Positions 6,630 to 12,656 of a DNA stretch of 14,018 nucleotides are shown piece by piece. This DNA comes from Methanobacteriota archaeon. Lineage in GTDB: Archaea; Thermoplasmatota; Thermoplasmata; Methanomassiliicoccales; Methanomethylophilaceae. The notes beneath the pieces are model-generated. The model was not told where the DNA came from. It did not search any database and worked only from the letters and a program-made list of their open reading frames with translations. The DNA is taken from positions 1 to 14,018 of the forward strand of contig JAKQBQ010000133.1 of NCBI GenBank assembly GCA_029574055.1, in the 5' to 3' direction. Made by a program: the position numbers and the translations under genes. Numbering within the stretch: the first letter of the stretch is position 1; the number at the start of each line of letters is the position of its first letter.

Positions 6630-8175
6630 GGTCCTTGACCATATAAGGCATTTCTAAACTATATCCCAGCGCTCTGTAGTATTCTCTGGTCCCGATGCCG
6701 CCGGTGACCCTGATCCTTTTTTTGCCGTCAGCCGCCGCAAGCCGTTCCGCTTCCTGCATAAGCTCTTTCCCGAACCCCCTGTGCTGCCAATCCTCCCCCT
6801 CGGAACCCAGCGGGGCGATCCGCCCGAACACCTTCACTTCCCTGACGGTCGCTGTGTCGGTGCCGTCGGTCCTCAGCCTGACGTAGCCTATTATCGAATC
6901 GTTGTATTCCAGCGAGACGAATCTCTCGACGCCGCCGCTTGCTTCGTACTCTAAGACCTTCCGAACGATCCTTTCCGGATGTTCCAGGATCTCTCCGGTA
7001 TGCCCAACCTCCCTGCACCTGATGCATCTGCAGGATATGCCGAGGGAACCCATGTGATCCTTCACAAGCTGCCTGATGTTGCTCCTGAATATCCCGGCGG
7101 AGATCTGCGGCGCGGGGATGTCCCTCTCTATCCTCTGTATCCTCACATACTCCGGGACGACGGATTTCATTTTCGCCAGCAGATCCACGGCAGTATCTAC
7201 GTCATACGGAACATACTCTCCCCTTTCCCACATATCGTAGAGTTCCGTGCCGGATATGACCAGCGTAGGATAGAGCTTCAGCATGTCCGGGCGGAAGTCC
7301 GGGTCTTCGAACAAGCGTCTGAAGCGATCGAGATCCTTCTCGGGATCGGAGCCGGGAAGCCCGGGCATGATGTGGTAGCAGACCTTCAGCCCATGCGATT
7401 TGCAGGACTCGGTGGAGTCGATCACTTCCTTCACCCCATGGCCTCTTTTTGTTTTTGATAGGATATCGTCATCAAGTATCTGGACCCCGAGCTCCACCCT
7501 GGTGGCGCCCAGCATCATGGCAAGCTCCACCTGCTCATCGCCGAATACGTCCGGCCTGGTCTCCACCGTGAGGCCGATGCACCTGTGCGCTGACACCTCG
7601 TTCTTCCTCTGCGCATCCGAAAGATCCTCGGAAGGCTCTCCGTTCATGGCGTCGAGGCATCTTCTGACGAACCATTCCTGGTATTCCCGATCCCGGGATG
7701 TGAATGTGCCGCCCATGATGATCAGATCTATCTTATCCGTCTTGTGGCCGATGGCAGTCAATTGCTCTATGCGGTCTTTCACCTGAAGGAAGGGATCGAA
7801 TCCGTTCCTCTCCGCCCTTCTGGCGGCCGGCTCCTTTCCCGTATACGACTGGGGAGACCCGCTCTCCACTCCGCCGGGGCAGTATATGCATTTCCCGTGC
7901 GGGCAGGAGTGGGGGGAGGTCATGACGGCCACAACGGCAACGCCGCTCATGGTGCGCATCGGCTTTTTTATGAGGAACGGGTCGAGAAGCTTCCTGTCTT
8001 CGGGATCGACAACTTTCAAAATGCTTGAATTGGAAGGAACTTCGTCAAGACCCAGCTCGTTGCAGAGCTTGATCTTCATCCTTTGGATGCCCTCTCGATC
8101 TTTAATATCTCCGGACTTTACGGCAGAGATGATCCTGAGGCTTAACTCTCTTGTTTTAGGATCGTCAACGTTCAT
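6622..8175 (-). CDS. elp3: Elp3 tRNA uridine-34 carboxymethylating enzyme
   Basis: Archaeal Elp3, a radical-SAM/acetyltransferase enzyme that installs the carboxymethyl group at C5 of wobble uridine 34 in tRNA. The protein has 517 residues, close to other archaeal Elp3. The radical-SAM domain (about 75-350) carries the CX4CX2C iron-sulfur motif, C91, C96 and C99, in a CPHGKCIYCPGG context. The C-terminal GNAT domain (about 370-517) shows the acetyl-CoA-binding segment HRGFGKELM and the closing YYRALGY. A second cysteine set near residues 390-395 (CRCIRC) matches the zinc-binding site between the domains. The ATG at 8175 overlaps the stop codon of the upstream regulator as ATGA, so the genes are probably translationally coupled. 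The 3' end overlaps the convergent PRC-barrel gene by 8 bases. The single subunit is expected to be sufficient in archaea, which lack most Elongator partners. Confidence 0.95.
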   Translation of the reverse strand: MNVDDPKTRELSLRIISAVKSGDIKDREGIQRMKIKLCNELGLDEVPSNSSILKVVDPEDRKLLDPFLIKKPMRTMSGVAVVAVMTSPHSCPHGKCIYCPGGVESGSPQSYTGKEPAARRAERNGFDPFLQVKDRIEQLTAIGHKTDKIDLIIMGGTFTSRDREYQEWFVRRCLDAMNGEPSEDLSDAQRKNEVSAHRCIGLTVETRPDVFGDEQVELAMMLGATRVELGVQILDDDILSKTKRGHGVKEVIDSTESCKSHGLKVCYHIMPGLPGSDPEKDLDRFRRLFEDPDFRPDMLKLYPTLVISGTELYDMWERGEYVPYDVDTAVDLLAKMKSVVPEYVRIQRIERDIPAPQISAGIFRSNIRQLVKDHMGSLGISCRCIRCREVGHTGEILEHPERIVRKVLEYEASGGVERFVSLEYNDSIIGYVRLRTDGTDTATVREVKVFGRIAPLGSEGEDWQHRGFGKELMQEAERLAAADGKKRIRVTGGIGTREYYRALGYSLEMPYMVKDLS

Positions 8176-8636
8176 TCGTTCTCCGCTCTTGACAAAGATT
8201 GGAAGTGGGAAACGGTGCGCTTGTAGTTGTCCATGGCCATGTTCACGTTCGCCTCGGTGAAGCTCCAGGCTTTGGACAGGTCGCCGTATCTTATCCGATA
8301 TCCTTTCCTAACGGCGCCGTTGAACTCGACATCGATGCTTTCCAGAAGATCCATGGACTTCAGCTTGTTAATGTGGCGGTAAACGGTCGGCTTCGTAGTT
8401 CCAAGAAGCGCGGCCAGCTCTTCAACCGCCCACGCTTTGCTTGTGTTCTTCATAAAAAAATCCATGAAAAGCCGGTACGGCACGCTGTCCCTGACGCTTG
8501 TAGCCGATGTCTTAGGGTCGTACCCTTTCGGTATGTACCCGATCTGCACCAGGAACGTCTCTGCGACTATATCTCTATCCATAACGGCATTCATTGGGGT
8601 GTTGCTGACTACCTGCAATTCGAACAGTGTACACAT
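8172..8636 (-). CDS. Winged-helix DNA-binding protein upstream of elp3
   Basis: A 154-residue protein with a central winged helix-turn-helix at about 67-105 (VEELAALLGTTKPTVYRHIN is the clear helix-turn-helix core). A basic wing follows (VRKGYRIRYGDL), then an amphipathic helical C-terminus. The N-terminal 60 residues are not recognised. It looks like a transcription regulator; the ligand and target are unknown. It overlaps elp3 by four bases (ATGA), so the two are almost certainly co-transcribed, and it may regulate its own operon. The start at 8636 is supported by a TATA box about 35 nt upstream; ATGs at 8594 and 8582 are possible internal alternatives. No Shine-Dalgarno sequence is seen. 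Confidence 0.82.
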   Translation of the reverse strand: MCTLFELQVVSNTPMNAVMDRDIVAETFLVQIGYIPKGYDPKTSATSVRDSVPYRLFMDFFMKNTSKAWAVEELAALLGTTKPTVYRHINKLKSMDLLESIDVEFNGAVRKGYRIRYGDLSKAWSFTEANVNMAMDNYKRTVSHFQSLSRAENE

Positions 8637-8667
8637 CTCCCGTAATGCTGAACAATAGTTAAGCTGG

Positions 8668-8675
8668 TATTTTAA
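8668..8675 (-). promoter_or_regulatory. TATA box of the regulator-elp3 operon
   Basis: Minus-strand TTAAAATA centred about 35 nt upstream of the ATG at 8636. It predicts transcription start near 8646 and a leader of about ten bases. It lies five bases beyond the stop codon of the preceding XRE gene, separating two minus-strand units. Confidence 0.55.
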
Positions 8676-8680
8676 TTTGT

Positions 8681-9193
8681 TCAGACTATACCTTTAACGA
8701 TCTCAAGCGCTTTAAGGACGCTTCCGAGAGGCATGACCGGCGATACCGGTATGCGCAGGATCTTCTTCACGGTGACGGCGATTATTGGCGCACAGACTAT
8801 CGCAAGGGCGCCGTCCCTCTCTGCTCTCACAGCGGCTATTATGGCATCCTCGACGGTCGTTATCGGATATTCCCTTATGTGTATCGTCCTGCCTTCGACG
8901 TCCATGGTCTTCGGAAGGTACTCCATGAAGGTGGAAGAGGCGATGACGGCGACGAAATTCTCATCGCCGGCCTTGCTGATGACGTTGAGCGCGTGGATTA
9001 TCTGCCTTATGGTTCTCAGATTGGGCTCCCGGTCCTCTTCGAGTATCTTGTACATGGTGCTCTGCGAAATGCCGGATACCGAGCAGAACTCGCTCAGGGA
9101 CATCTTGAGCTCCTCATCAAGCATGCTCTTGAAGGCCTTTTGGAAACCGCCCTCTTCCCTAAGCATGCTGGATATGACGTCCTCAACAGTCAT
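8681..9193 (-). CDS. XRE-type helix-turn-helix regulator of the thioredoxin operon
   Basis: From the ATG at 9193 this is a 170-residue protein with an N-terminal helix-turn-helix of the Cro/XRE kind (about 30-72; MSLSEFCSVSGISQSTMYKI followed by PNLRTIRQII). A separate alpha/beta domain follows (about 78-170) with GALAIVCAPIIAVTVKKIL and IPVSPVMPLGSVLKALE. The second domain may be a sensor; it vaguely recalls the sensory half of PrpR-type regulators, but this is a weak resemblance. Upstream codons extend open to 9298, but that stretch is Arg/Pro-rich shadow of the reductase gene. AAAGGA eight bases before the ATG at 9193 supports the shorter form. It overlaps the 3' end of the reductase gene by 11 bases, so it is the third gene of the thioredoxin operon. 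Two cysteines (in EFCSV and IVCAP) could in principle sense redox state. Confidence 0.8.
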   Translation of the reverse strand: MTVEDVISSMLREEGGFQKAFKSMLDEELKMSLSEFCSVSGISQSTMYKILEEDREPNLRTIRQIIHALNVISKAGDENFVAVIASSTFMEYLPKTMDVEGRTIHIREYPITTVEDAIIAAVRAERDGALAIVCAPIIAVTVKKILRIPVSPVMPLGSVLKALEIVKGIV

Positions 9194-10079
9194 TTCGTTT
9201 TTCCTTTGCCCATTTGGCGGCATGATGCCCCGCCACGGCCCCTTCCCCGACCGCCTTGGCCAGCTGCCACGGCTCGCCGGTAATGTCGCCGCACGCATAG
9301 ACCCCGGCGACAGAGGTCTCGCAATTTTTGTTCACCTTTATCGAATCGTCCGCTTCCGGCAGGACCCCGAGGTCCATTGCCAGTTCGGATGAGGACCGCC
9401 CCCCGAGCTCTATGAAAACGCCGTCGACTCCGAGCGTTAGCCCCCCCTGCAGCAGCAGCGATTCGACGACCGCATTGCCCCTGATCTCTTTCGGCGTCCC
9501 GGCGATATTTTTCACGCCCGCCCCCGATGCCCTATCCACTAGATTCCTGTCTGCCAATATATCATTACTGACCCAATACACTTCCGAAGCGTATTTTGTC
9601 ATCAGTTCGGCCGATGTCGCGGCCAGGGATTCATTGCCTATGACCGCCACTTTGAGGCCTTTGTAGAAGTTGCAGTCGCATTCGGCGCAATAGCTCACGC
9701 CTTTGCCAAGGAATTCTTTCTCCCCCGGTATGTTCAGCTTTTTTCTGTAGATCCCGGTGGCTATGACCACCGACCTGCATTCCATCTCCTCTCCGGTCTC
9801 GACGGTTATCCTGAAAATATCGCCGTCCATGGATGCCCCGATCACGTCGCGGTCGATGTGCCTGCATCCGAACGACAGCGCCTGGTCAAGCCCTCTCTTC
9901 AGCATCTCTGTGCCGTCGGTCCTCCCGGTGCTGCCGAAGAAGTTCTCGATATGCGTTCCATAAAGGGAGCTGTTCTGGATCTTTCCTATCAATACAGTAC
10001 TCGCTTTCCTTCTGGATGAGTGGATGCCCGCTTGCAGGCCCGCAGGCCCGCAGCCTATAATCGCTACGTCGGCTCTCAT
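9183..10079 (-). CDS. trxB: Thioredoxin reductase-like flavoprotein lacking canonical NADPH motifs
   Basis: FAD-dependent disulfide reductase expected to reduce the adjacent thioredoxin. It has 298 residues, slightly short for TrxB. FAD-binding GCGPAG lies at 9-14, the second FAD motif VYACGDITG near 260-268, and the redox-active pair C131-A-E-C134 within CAECDC (C136 is an extra cysteine). The NADPH domain is abnormal. Where TrxB has GGGNSA-type glycines this protein has VIGNESLAAT (146-155), and the HRRxxxR phosphate-binding motif expected near 170-180 is absent (WVSNDILADRN instead). Thermoplasma acidophilum TrxR is known not to use NADPH, and Methanocaldococcus has a deazaflavin (F420)-dependent type, so another donor is likely. 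The ATG follows the thioredoxin stop codon directly, with no gap. It could instead serve another small thiol protein, but the pairing is persuasive. Confidence 0.9.
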   Translation of the reverse strand: MRADVAIIGCGPAGLQAGIHSSRRKASTVLIGKIQNSSLYGTHIENFFGSTGRTDGTEMLKRGLDQALSFGCRHIDRDVIGASMDGDIFRITVETGEEMECRSVVIATGIYRKKLNIPGEKEFLGKGVSYCAECDCNFYKGLKVAVIGNESLAATSAELMTKYASEVYWVSNDILADRNLVDRASGAGVKNIAGTPKEIRGNAVVESLLLQGGLTLGVDGVFIELGGRSSSELAMDLGVLPEADDSIKVNKNCETSVAGVYACGDITGEPWQLAKAVGEGAVAGHHAAKWAKEKRNDC

Positions 10080-10400
10080 TCACAAAGATCTGATATATCC
10101 CATTATGTCGTCTTTTCCCCTCAGCCCCACCAGGGTCTCCGCGAGGACGCCGTCCTTGAATATCAGCACGGTCGGTATCGCTCTGATCCCGAACCTTACG
10201 GATACTGCCTGGTTCTGGTCGACGTTGAGCTTGGCCACTCCGGCCTTGCCGTTCAGTTCGTTCGAGAGTTCTTCTATTATCGGTGTCATTCTCCTGCATG
10301 GTCCGCACCAAGGCGCCCAGCAATCTACCACCGCTATGCGGTTGCTGTCAACGAAATTGTTAAAAGTGCTGTCTGTCAGTTCTGTTACCAAGATACTCAC
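10080..10400 (-). CDS. trxA: Thioredoxin
   Basis: A 106-residue classical thioredoxin: active site W31-C-G-P-C35 after the VVDCWAPW strand, conserved cis-proline loop AIPTVLIF, and a full thioredoxin fold length. It reduces protein disulfides in the cytoplasm, with electrons from the reductase encoded immediately downstream. The start is a GTG at 10400. The frame upstream is closed by a stop at 10416-10418 and no ATG precedes the active site at the right distance. The promoter is AT-rich and very close, so the message may be leaderless; GGTGA overlaps the GTG itself. C27 in VVDCWAPW is an additional cysteine. Confidence 0.94.
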   Translation of the reverse strand: MSILVTELTDSTFNNFVDSNRIAVVDCWAPWCGPCRRMTPIIEELSNELNGKAGVAKLNVDQNQAVSVRFGIRAIPTVLIFKDGVLAETLVGLRGKDDIMGYIRSL

Positions 10401-10418
10401 CTGATATGTCCACCCTCA

Positions 10419-10439
10419 TAAGTATAAGAAGTTAAATAA
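10419..10439. promoter_or_regulatory. Divergent promoter between trxA and the second PRC-barrel gene
   Basis: Two AT-rich elements lie in the 59 bases between the divergent starts. Element one (10419-10428) reads CTTATACTTA on the minus strand, centred about 24 nt from the trxA GTG. Element two (10432-10439) reads TTAAATAA on the plus strand, centred about 25 nt before the PRC-barrel GTG, and TTATTTAA on the minus strand. Both starts could therefore be leaderless, with initiation complexes overlapping on opposite strands. Confidence 0.5.
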
Positions 10440-10459
10440 GTTTAGAAGGAACTACAAAC

Positions 10460-10726
10460 GTGGGAGTAGGTGTGCTGGAAACCATCGGTAACATCAAAGG
10501 GCTGGAGATATACACTCCGAACGGAGTATTCGTCGGCGTGGTGGACGAGGCCGTGATAGATATAACGGGGATGAGGGTCAGCGGCCTGTACGTCTCGGAT
10601 GCGAACCCTGCCCTTGTGGACGAGAACGTGGCGATAAGCATACCCATGAGGTGGGTGCAGAGCATCGGCGACATAATTATCCTGAACAGGTTCCCCGGCG
10701 AGAGGATCAGATCCGGGTCAGTATGA
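10460..10726 (+). CDS. PRC-barrel domain protein
   Basis: An 88-residue protein made of one PRC-barrel-like domain. Recognisable strands are LEIYTPNGVFVGVVDEAVID, followed by the GMRVSGLYV and VAISIPMRWVQSIGDIIIL strands. It is the second such small protein in this window, divergent in sequence from the one after cdc48. Function unknown. The GTG at 10460 lies nine bases after GAAGGA and also at the position predicted for transcription start from the TATA element at 10432-10439. A second in-frame GTG at 10472 with GGGAG five bases upstream is an alternative that would shorten it by four residues. Its stop overlaps the 3' end of the convergent HD-domain gene by 9 bases. Confidence 0.8.
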   Translation: MGVGVLETIGNIKGLEIYTPNGVFVGVVDEAVIDITGMRVSGLYVSDANPALVDENVAISIPMRWVQSIGDIIILNRFPGERIRSGSV

Positions 10727-11287
10727 GAGGCGTTTGAGCTCTGGGTATTCGCCGATGATGTCCGCGATGACATCCAGGTCCATGCCGTAAAGCTTAGAGA
10801 GCTCCCAATGGAGCGTTTCGATCCTTTCTGCGCCTCTGAGCGCGCCTTTGTTCACAAGCCGCTCGACAGAGTGCCTGTAGCTCACCACCCTGTCGTCGCT
10901 TACCAGGTTATCGGCGTGCGCGACGATCTTCTCCTCAATTGTCTTCGGCATGTAATCCCCGGGAGGGAGCCCCAACTCTCTGGCATCGACATCATCGAGC
11001 CCGGCACCCGTATGTTTCCTCACTAACGCAACAAGCTCTTCGGGGAAGCCCATCTTTGCAAGTATCTCGCTTCCTTTCAGAGCATGCGATATGCCGTTGT
11101 CCACCGATCTCCCGATATCATGCAGGAGGGAGCCGGCGACCACGAGCCTGCGGTCCGCCTCGATGTGGTTCAGCATCTCCTCGGCGACAGCGCAGACGGT
11201 ACAGCAGTGGACGATCACCCTTTGTTTGCAGCCCGCTTCCTTCAGGATGCGGATGCAGCCACTCTCGTCAGGAATTTTTTTCGACAA
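10718..11287 (-). CDS. HD-domain phosphohydrolase
   Basis: A 189-residue metal-dependent phosphohydrolase of the HD superfamily, of the small archaeal HDIG type. Metal ligands visible: H27 (VHC), the H56-D57-I-G motif, H68 and H92 regions (SHALKG, KHTGAG), and D126 in HADN. Substrate unknown; nucleotides or phosphorylated RNA ends are typical for the superfamily. The start is a TTG at 11287, chosen because GGGGGA lies about six bases upstream and no ATG precedes the first conserved histidine. It overlaps the end of the aTrm56 gene by 20 bases and is the last gene of that operon, so a link with tRNA metabolism is possible but only inferred from position. Confidence 0.88.
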   Translation of the reverse strand: MSKKIPDESGCIRILKEAGCKQRVIVHCCTVCAVAEEMLNHIEADRRLVVAGSLLHDIGRSVDNGISHALKGSEILAKMGFPEELVALVRKHTGAGLDDVDARELGLPPGDYMPKTIEEKIVAHADNLVSDDRVVSYRHSVERLVNKGALRGAERIETLHWELSKLYGMDLDVIADIIGEYPELKRLSY

Positions 11288-11786
11288 CGGTCTTCCCCCT
11301 TTCGTTCGGTATCACAGTCAAAAGACCATCGCGGTCGGAGTATAGATTCTTGCCGTCCGTGAACCTGTCCAAGAATATCGCCAGCGCAGCGATCTCTGAA
11401 TGCGGCTGGTTTCCCACGGAGATGTTGTGGTCAGCCCTTTGGTAGACGTCCGGCGGCACCTTCTCCGCGCCGACCACGATCAGCAGGTCTTTTTCTTTGG
11501 ATATTTTAGGCAGGGCCTCGTCCAGCCTCTGCCCGTACATGGTAAGGTGGACGACCTCTCCCTTGAAATCCTTCAGCAGCTTCTTCCGCGAGACCCCCGT
11601 CTCTATTTTGTAATCCCCGCCGAACCTCTCCACAACGCTCCTGACGTTCTCTTCGAGGACCTTGTCCTCGGTGTCGACGTAGATCCCGGAAGCGCCGAGC
11701 GCCCGCGACGACAGCGCCACGTGGGTGGTGACCCTCTTGTCTCTCTGCGGGCGGTGGCCTATTCTCAGGATCCAGATATCGGGCAT
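11268..11786 (-). CDS. trm56: tRNA (cytidine-56-2'-O)-methyltransferase
   Basis: SAM-dependent SPOUT-class enzyme that methylates the ribose of C56 in the T-loop of archaeal tRNAs, stabilising the contact with the D-loop. It has 172 residues. The N-terminal LRIGHRPQRDKRVTTHVAL signature, shared by archaeal aTrm56, is followed by HLTMYGQ and the knot region IVVGAEKVP with NISVGNQPHSEIAALAIFLD. This is a near-diagnostic archaeal gene; most archaea modify C56 this way rather than by a guide RNA. The ATG at 11786 follows the stop of the upstream regulator after a single base, so the two genes are coupled. The downstream HD-domain gene starts inside its last codons. Confidence 0.95.
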   Translation of the reverse strand: MPDIWILRIGHRPQRDKRVTTHVALSSRALGASGIYVDTEDKVLEENVRSVVERFGGDYKIETGVSRKKLLKDFKGEVVHLTMYGQRLDEALPKISKEKDLLIVVGAEKVPPDVYQRADHNISVGNQPHSEIAALAIFLDRFTDGKNLYSDRDGLLTVIPNERGKTVVEKNS

Positions 11787-11787
11787 C

Positions 11788-12288
11788 TTACTCTTCTCTG
11801 ATAGGCTCTATCCTATGGCCGCGGTAATCCATTTTGACCGACCTCCTCACAAGGCTCTTCAGCATCGTGGAGGAAAGGCCCAGCGCCTCGGCGACGTCGC
11901 CTGAGAACCTTCCGCTCTTTCCGACCTCGGCAAGTATCTTCGCTTCGATCTCAGCATATTCCTTGTCGTCCATCATCGCTGCGGTCAGGACATCGCTTAT
12001 CTCATAAACGGGCCACTGCGCGTTTATGTTGAATGAAGTGTAGTAGGTGTGGTAGGATTTTTCGGGGTATCCTCCGTTCACCGACAGCCAGCGGGTCTCG
12101 ACAAGTTTCATTTTCTCAAAAAATATTATGGCATCCCTGCCTTCGGGACCGAACTTTTTTTCTATGTCGTCAGCGGTCCTCCATTCTAAGGTCACCTCTT
12201 TAAGCACGTCTCGTTTGACCGGCGTATCGACAGATCTGAGCATCGGAACCAGTTCTGATGGCTCATTGATGACCTTAATCCTGTTCAT
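11788..12288 (-). CDS. Two-HTH (ArsR-like) transcription regulator heading the trm56 operon
   Basis: A 166-residue protein with an N-terminal ArsR-like winged helix (about 20-68; VKRDVLKEVTLEWRTADDIE then FFEKMKLVETRW). A middle segment rich in aromatic residues follows (SYHTYYTSFNINAQWPVYEI), then a helical region, and a second helix-turn-helix near the C-terminus (about 125-155; GDVAEALGLSSTMLKSLVRR). No metal-sensing cysteines are present, so classic metal-responsive ArsR function is unlikely. The gene is first in an operon with trm56 and the HD hydrolase and has a strong TATA box about 30 nt upstream of the ATG. It may autoregulate this tRNA-modification operon, but its target is not shown by the sequence. 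Confidence 0.85.
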   Translation of the reverse strand: MNRIKVINEPSELVPMLRSVDTPVKRDVLKEVTLEWRTADDIEKKFGPEGRDAIIFFEKMKLVETRWLSVNGGYPEKSYHTYYTSFNINAQWPVYEISDVLTAAMMDDKEYAEIEAKILAEVGKSGRFSGDVAEALGLSSTMLKSLVRRSVKMDYRGHRIEPIREE

Positions 12289-12314
12289 AAGATTATCCCT
12301 TATGGGGATGAACG

Positions 12315-12321
12315 TATATAA
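12315..12321 (-). promoter_or_regulatory. TATA box of the regulator-trm56-HD operon
   Basis: Minus-strand TTATATA, the best TATA match in the window, centred 30 nt upstream of the ATG at 12288. It predicts transcription start near 12293, so the message would have a leader of about five bases or none. Confidence 0.65.
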
Positions 12322-12371
12322 CGCTTCTTAAAATAGGCAATATTTTTTTCAATATGGGACCTTTGCTAAGA

Positions 12372-12379
12372 TTTATTAA
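12372..12379 (+). promoter_or_regulatory. TATA box of the 55-residue cysteine protein
   Basis: TTTATTAA centred about 26 nt upstream of the ATG at 12402, predicting a leaderless transcript. It also argues against the longer reading from 12354, which would begin upstream of the promoter. Confidence 0.55.
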
Positions 12380-12401
12380 CGGATTTGATAATCAGGTTAC
12401 G

Positions 12402-12569
12402 ATGGCAAAAGAGAAACCCCTCGAGTTGAGATGGCAGTGCCTTAACTGCTACAAGATCCACCGCGGCCAGGATGGAGAGAAGAAGGCTCTTAACTGCTGC
12501 GGATCGTTCATACAGGGATACTGGGCGAATTATTCGAAGTGGGGAAAGCAGAAGTGGTACGGGCGCTGA
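12402..12569 (+). CDS. Small cysteine-containing (zinc-ribbon-like) protein, 55 residues
   Basis: Not recognised as a named family. The protein is small, basic and aromatic. Near the N-terminus C13-L-N-C16 is followed by H20 and then C32-C33, a spacing that could bind one zinc or iron ion as a compact ribbon. The C-terminal half (FIQGYWANYSKW and the final WYGR) is rich in Trp and Tyr with several lysines, as in small nucleic-acid or ribosome-associated proteins; that role is only a guess. The ATG at 12402 is chosen because a TATA box lies 26 nt upstream and the segment upstream of it is AT-rich promoter DNA. The stop codon sits in the loop of a perfect GC-rich hairpin. Confidence 0.72.
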   Translation: MAKEKPLELRWQCLNCYKIHRGQDGEKKALNCCGSFIQGYWANYSKWGKQKWYGR

Positions 12570-12576
12570 GCGCCCG
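12560..12576 (+). terminator. GC-rich hairpin with the stop codon in its loop
   Basis: Perfect 7-bp stem CGGGCGC (12560-12566) and GCGCCCG (12570-12576) closing on TGA, which is the stop codon of the small cysteine protein. Only a short T-run (four T at 12597-12600) follows about 20 bases later, so as an intrinsic terminator it is weak. It may instead stabilise the 3' end of the message or affect termination of translation. Confidence 0.4.
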
Positions 12577-12611
12577 ATCGCCGGCGGTCCCGGATCCTTT
12601 TCGCTAAGCAT

Positions 12612-12622
12612 CATATTAATAT
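12612..12622 (+). promoter_or_regulatory. TATA-like element of the small winged-helix regulator
   Basis: CATATTAATAT in a short AT-rich patch within GC-rich DNA. Transcription would start near 12641, downstream of the ATGs at 12627 and 12633 and 16 nt before the ATG at 12657. Confidence 0.5.
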
Positions 12623-12627
12623 TGGCA

Positions 12628-12650
12628 TGACAATGCGTGTCACTGTGTCA
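12628..12650 (+). promoter_or_regulatory. Possible operator: inverted and direct TGTCA repeats
   Basis: TGACA (12628-12632), five bases, TGTCA (12638-12642), three bases, TGTCA (12646-12650). The first two form an inverted repeat and the third a direct copy. The block straddles the predicted transcription start of the winged-helix gene, a suitable place for a repressor to bind. The arms are only five bases long, so chance is not excluded. Confidence 0.3.
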
Positions 12651-12656
12651 GCAGAG

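Noticed and set aside
6716..6723. T-run on the plus strand as terminator of the cdc48-PRC transcript
   Set aside because: It lies about 90 bases inside the convergent elp3 gene with no hairpin, and encodes lysines of Elp3. It may contribute to termination but cannot be supported as a feature.
9194..9298. N-terminal extension of the XRE regulator
   Set aside because: The 35 extra residues are Arg/Pro/Gly-rich and lie inside the reductase gene. A good ribosome binding site precedes the internal ATG at 9193.
10033..10055. Tandem GCAGGCCC repeat
   Set aside because: Two and a bit copies fall within the codons for the FAD-binding Gly-Pro-Ala-Gly motif of the reductase and are explained by coding constraint.
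12354..12401. Longer form of the small cysteine protein
   Set aside because: This stretch contains the TATA box; transcription is predicted to begin at about 12402, so it would not be in the message.
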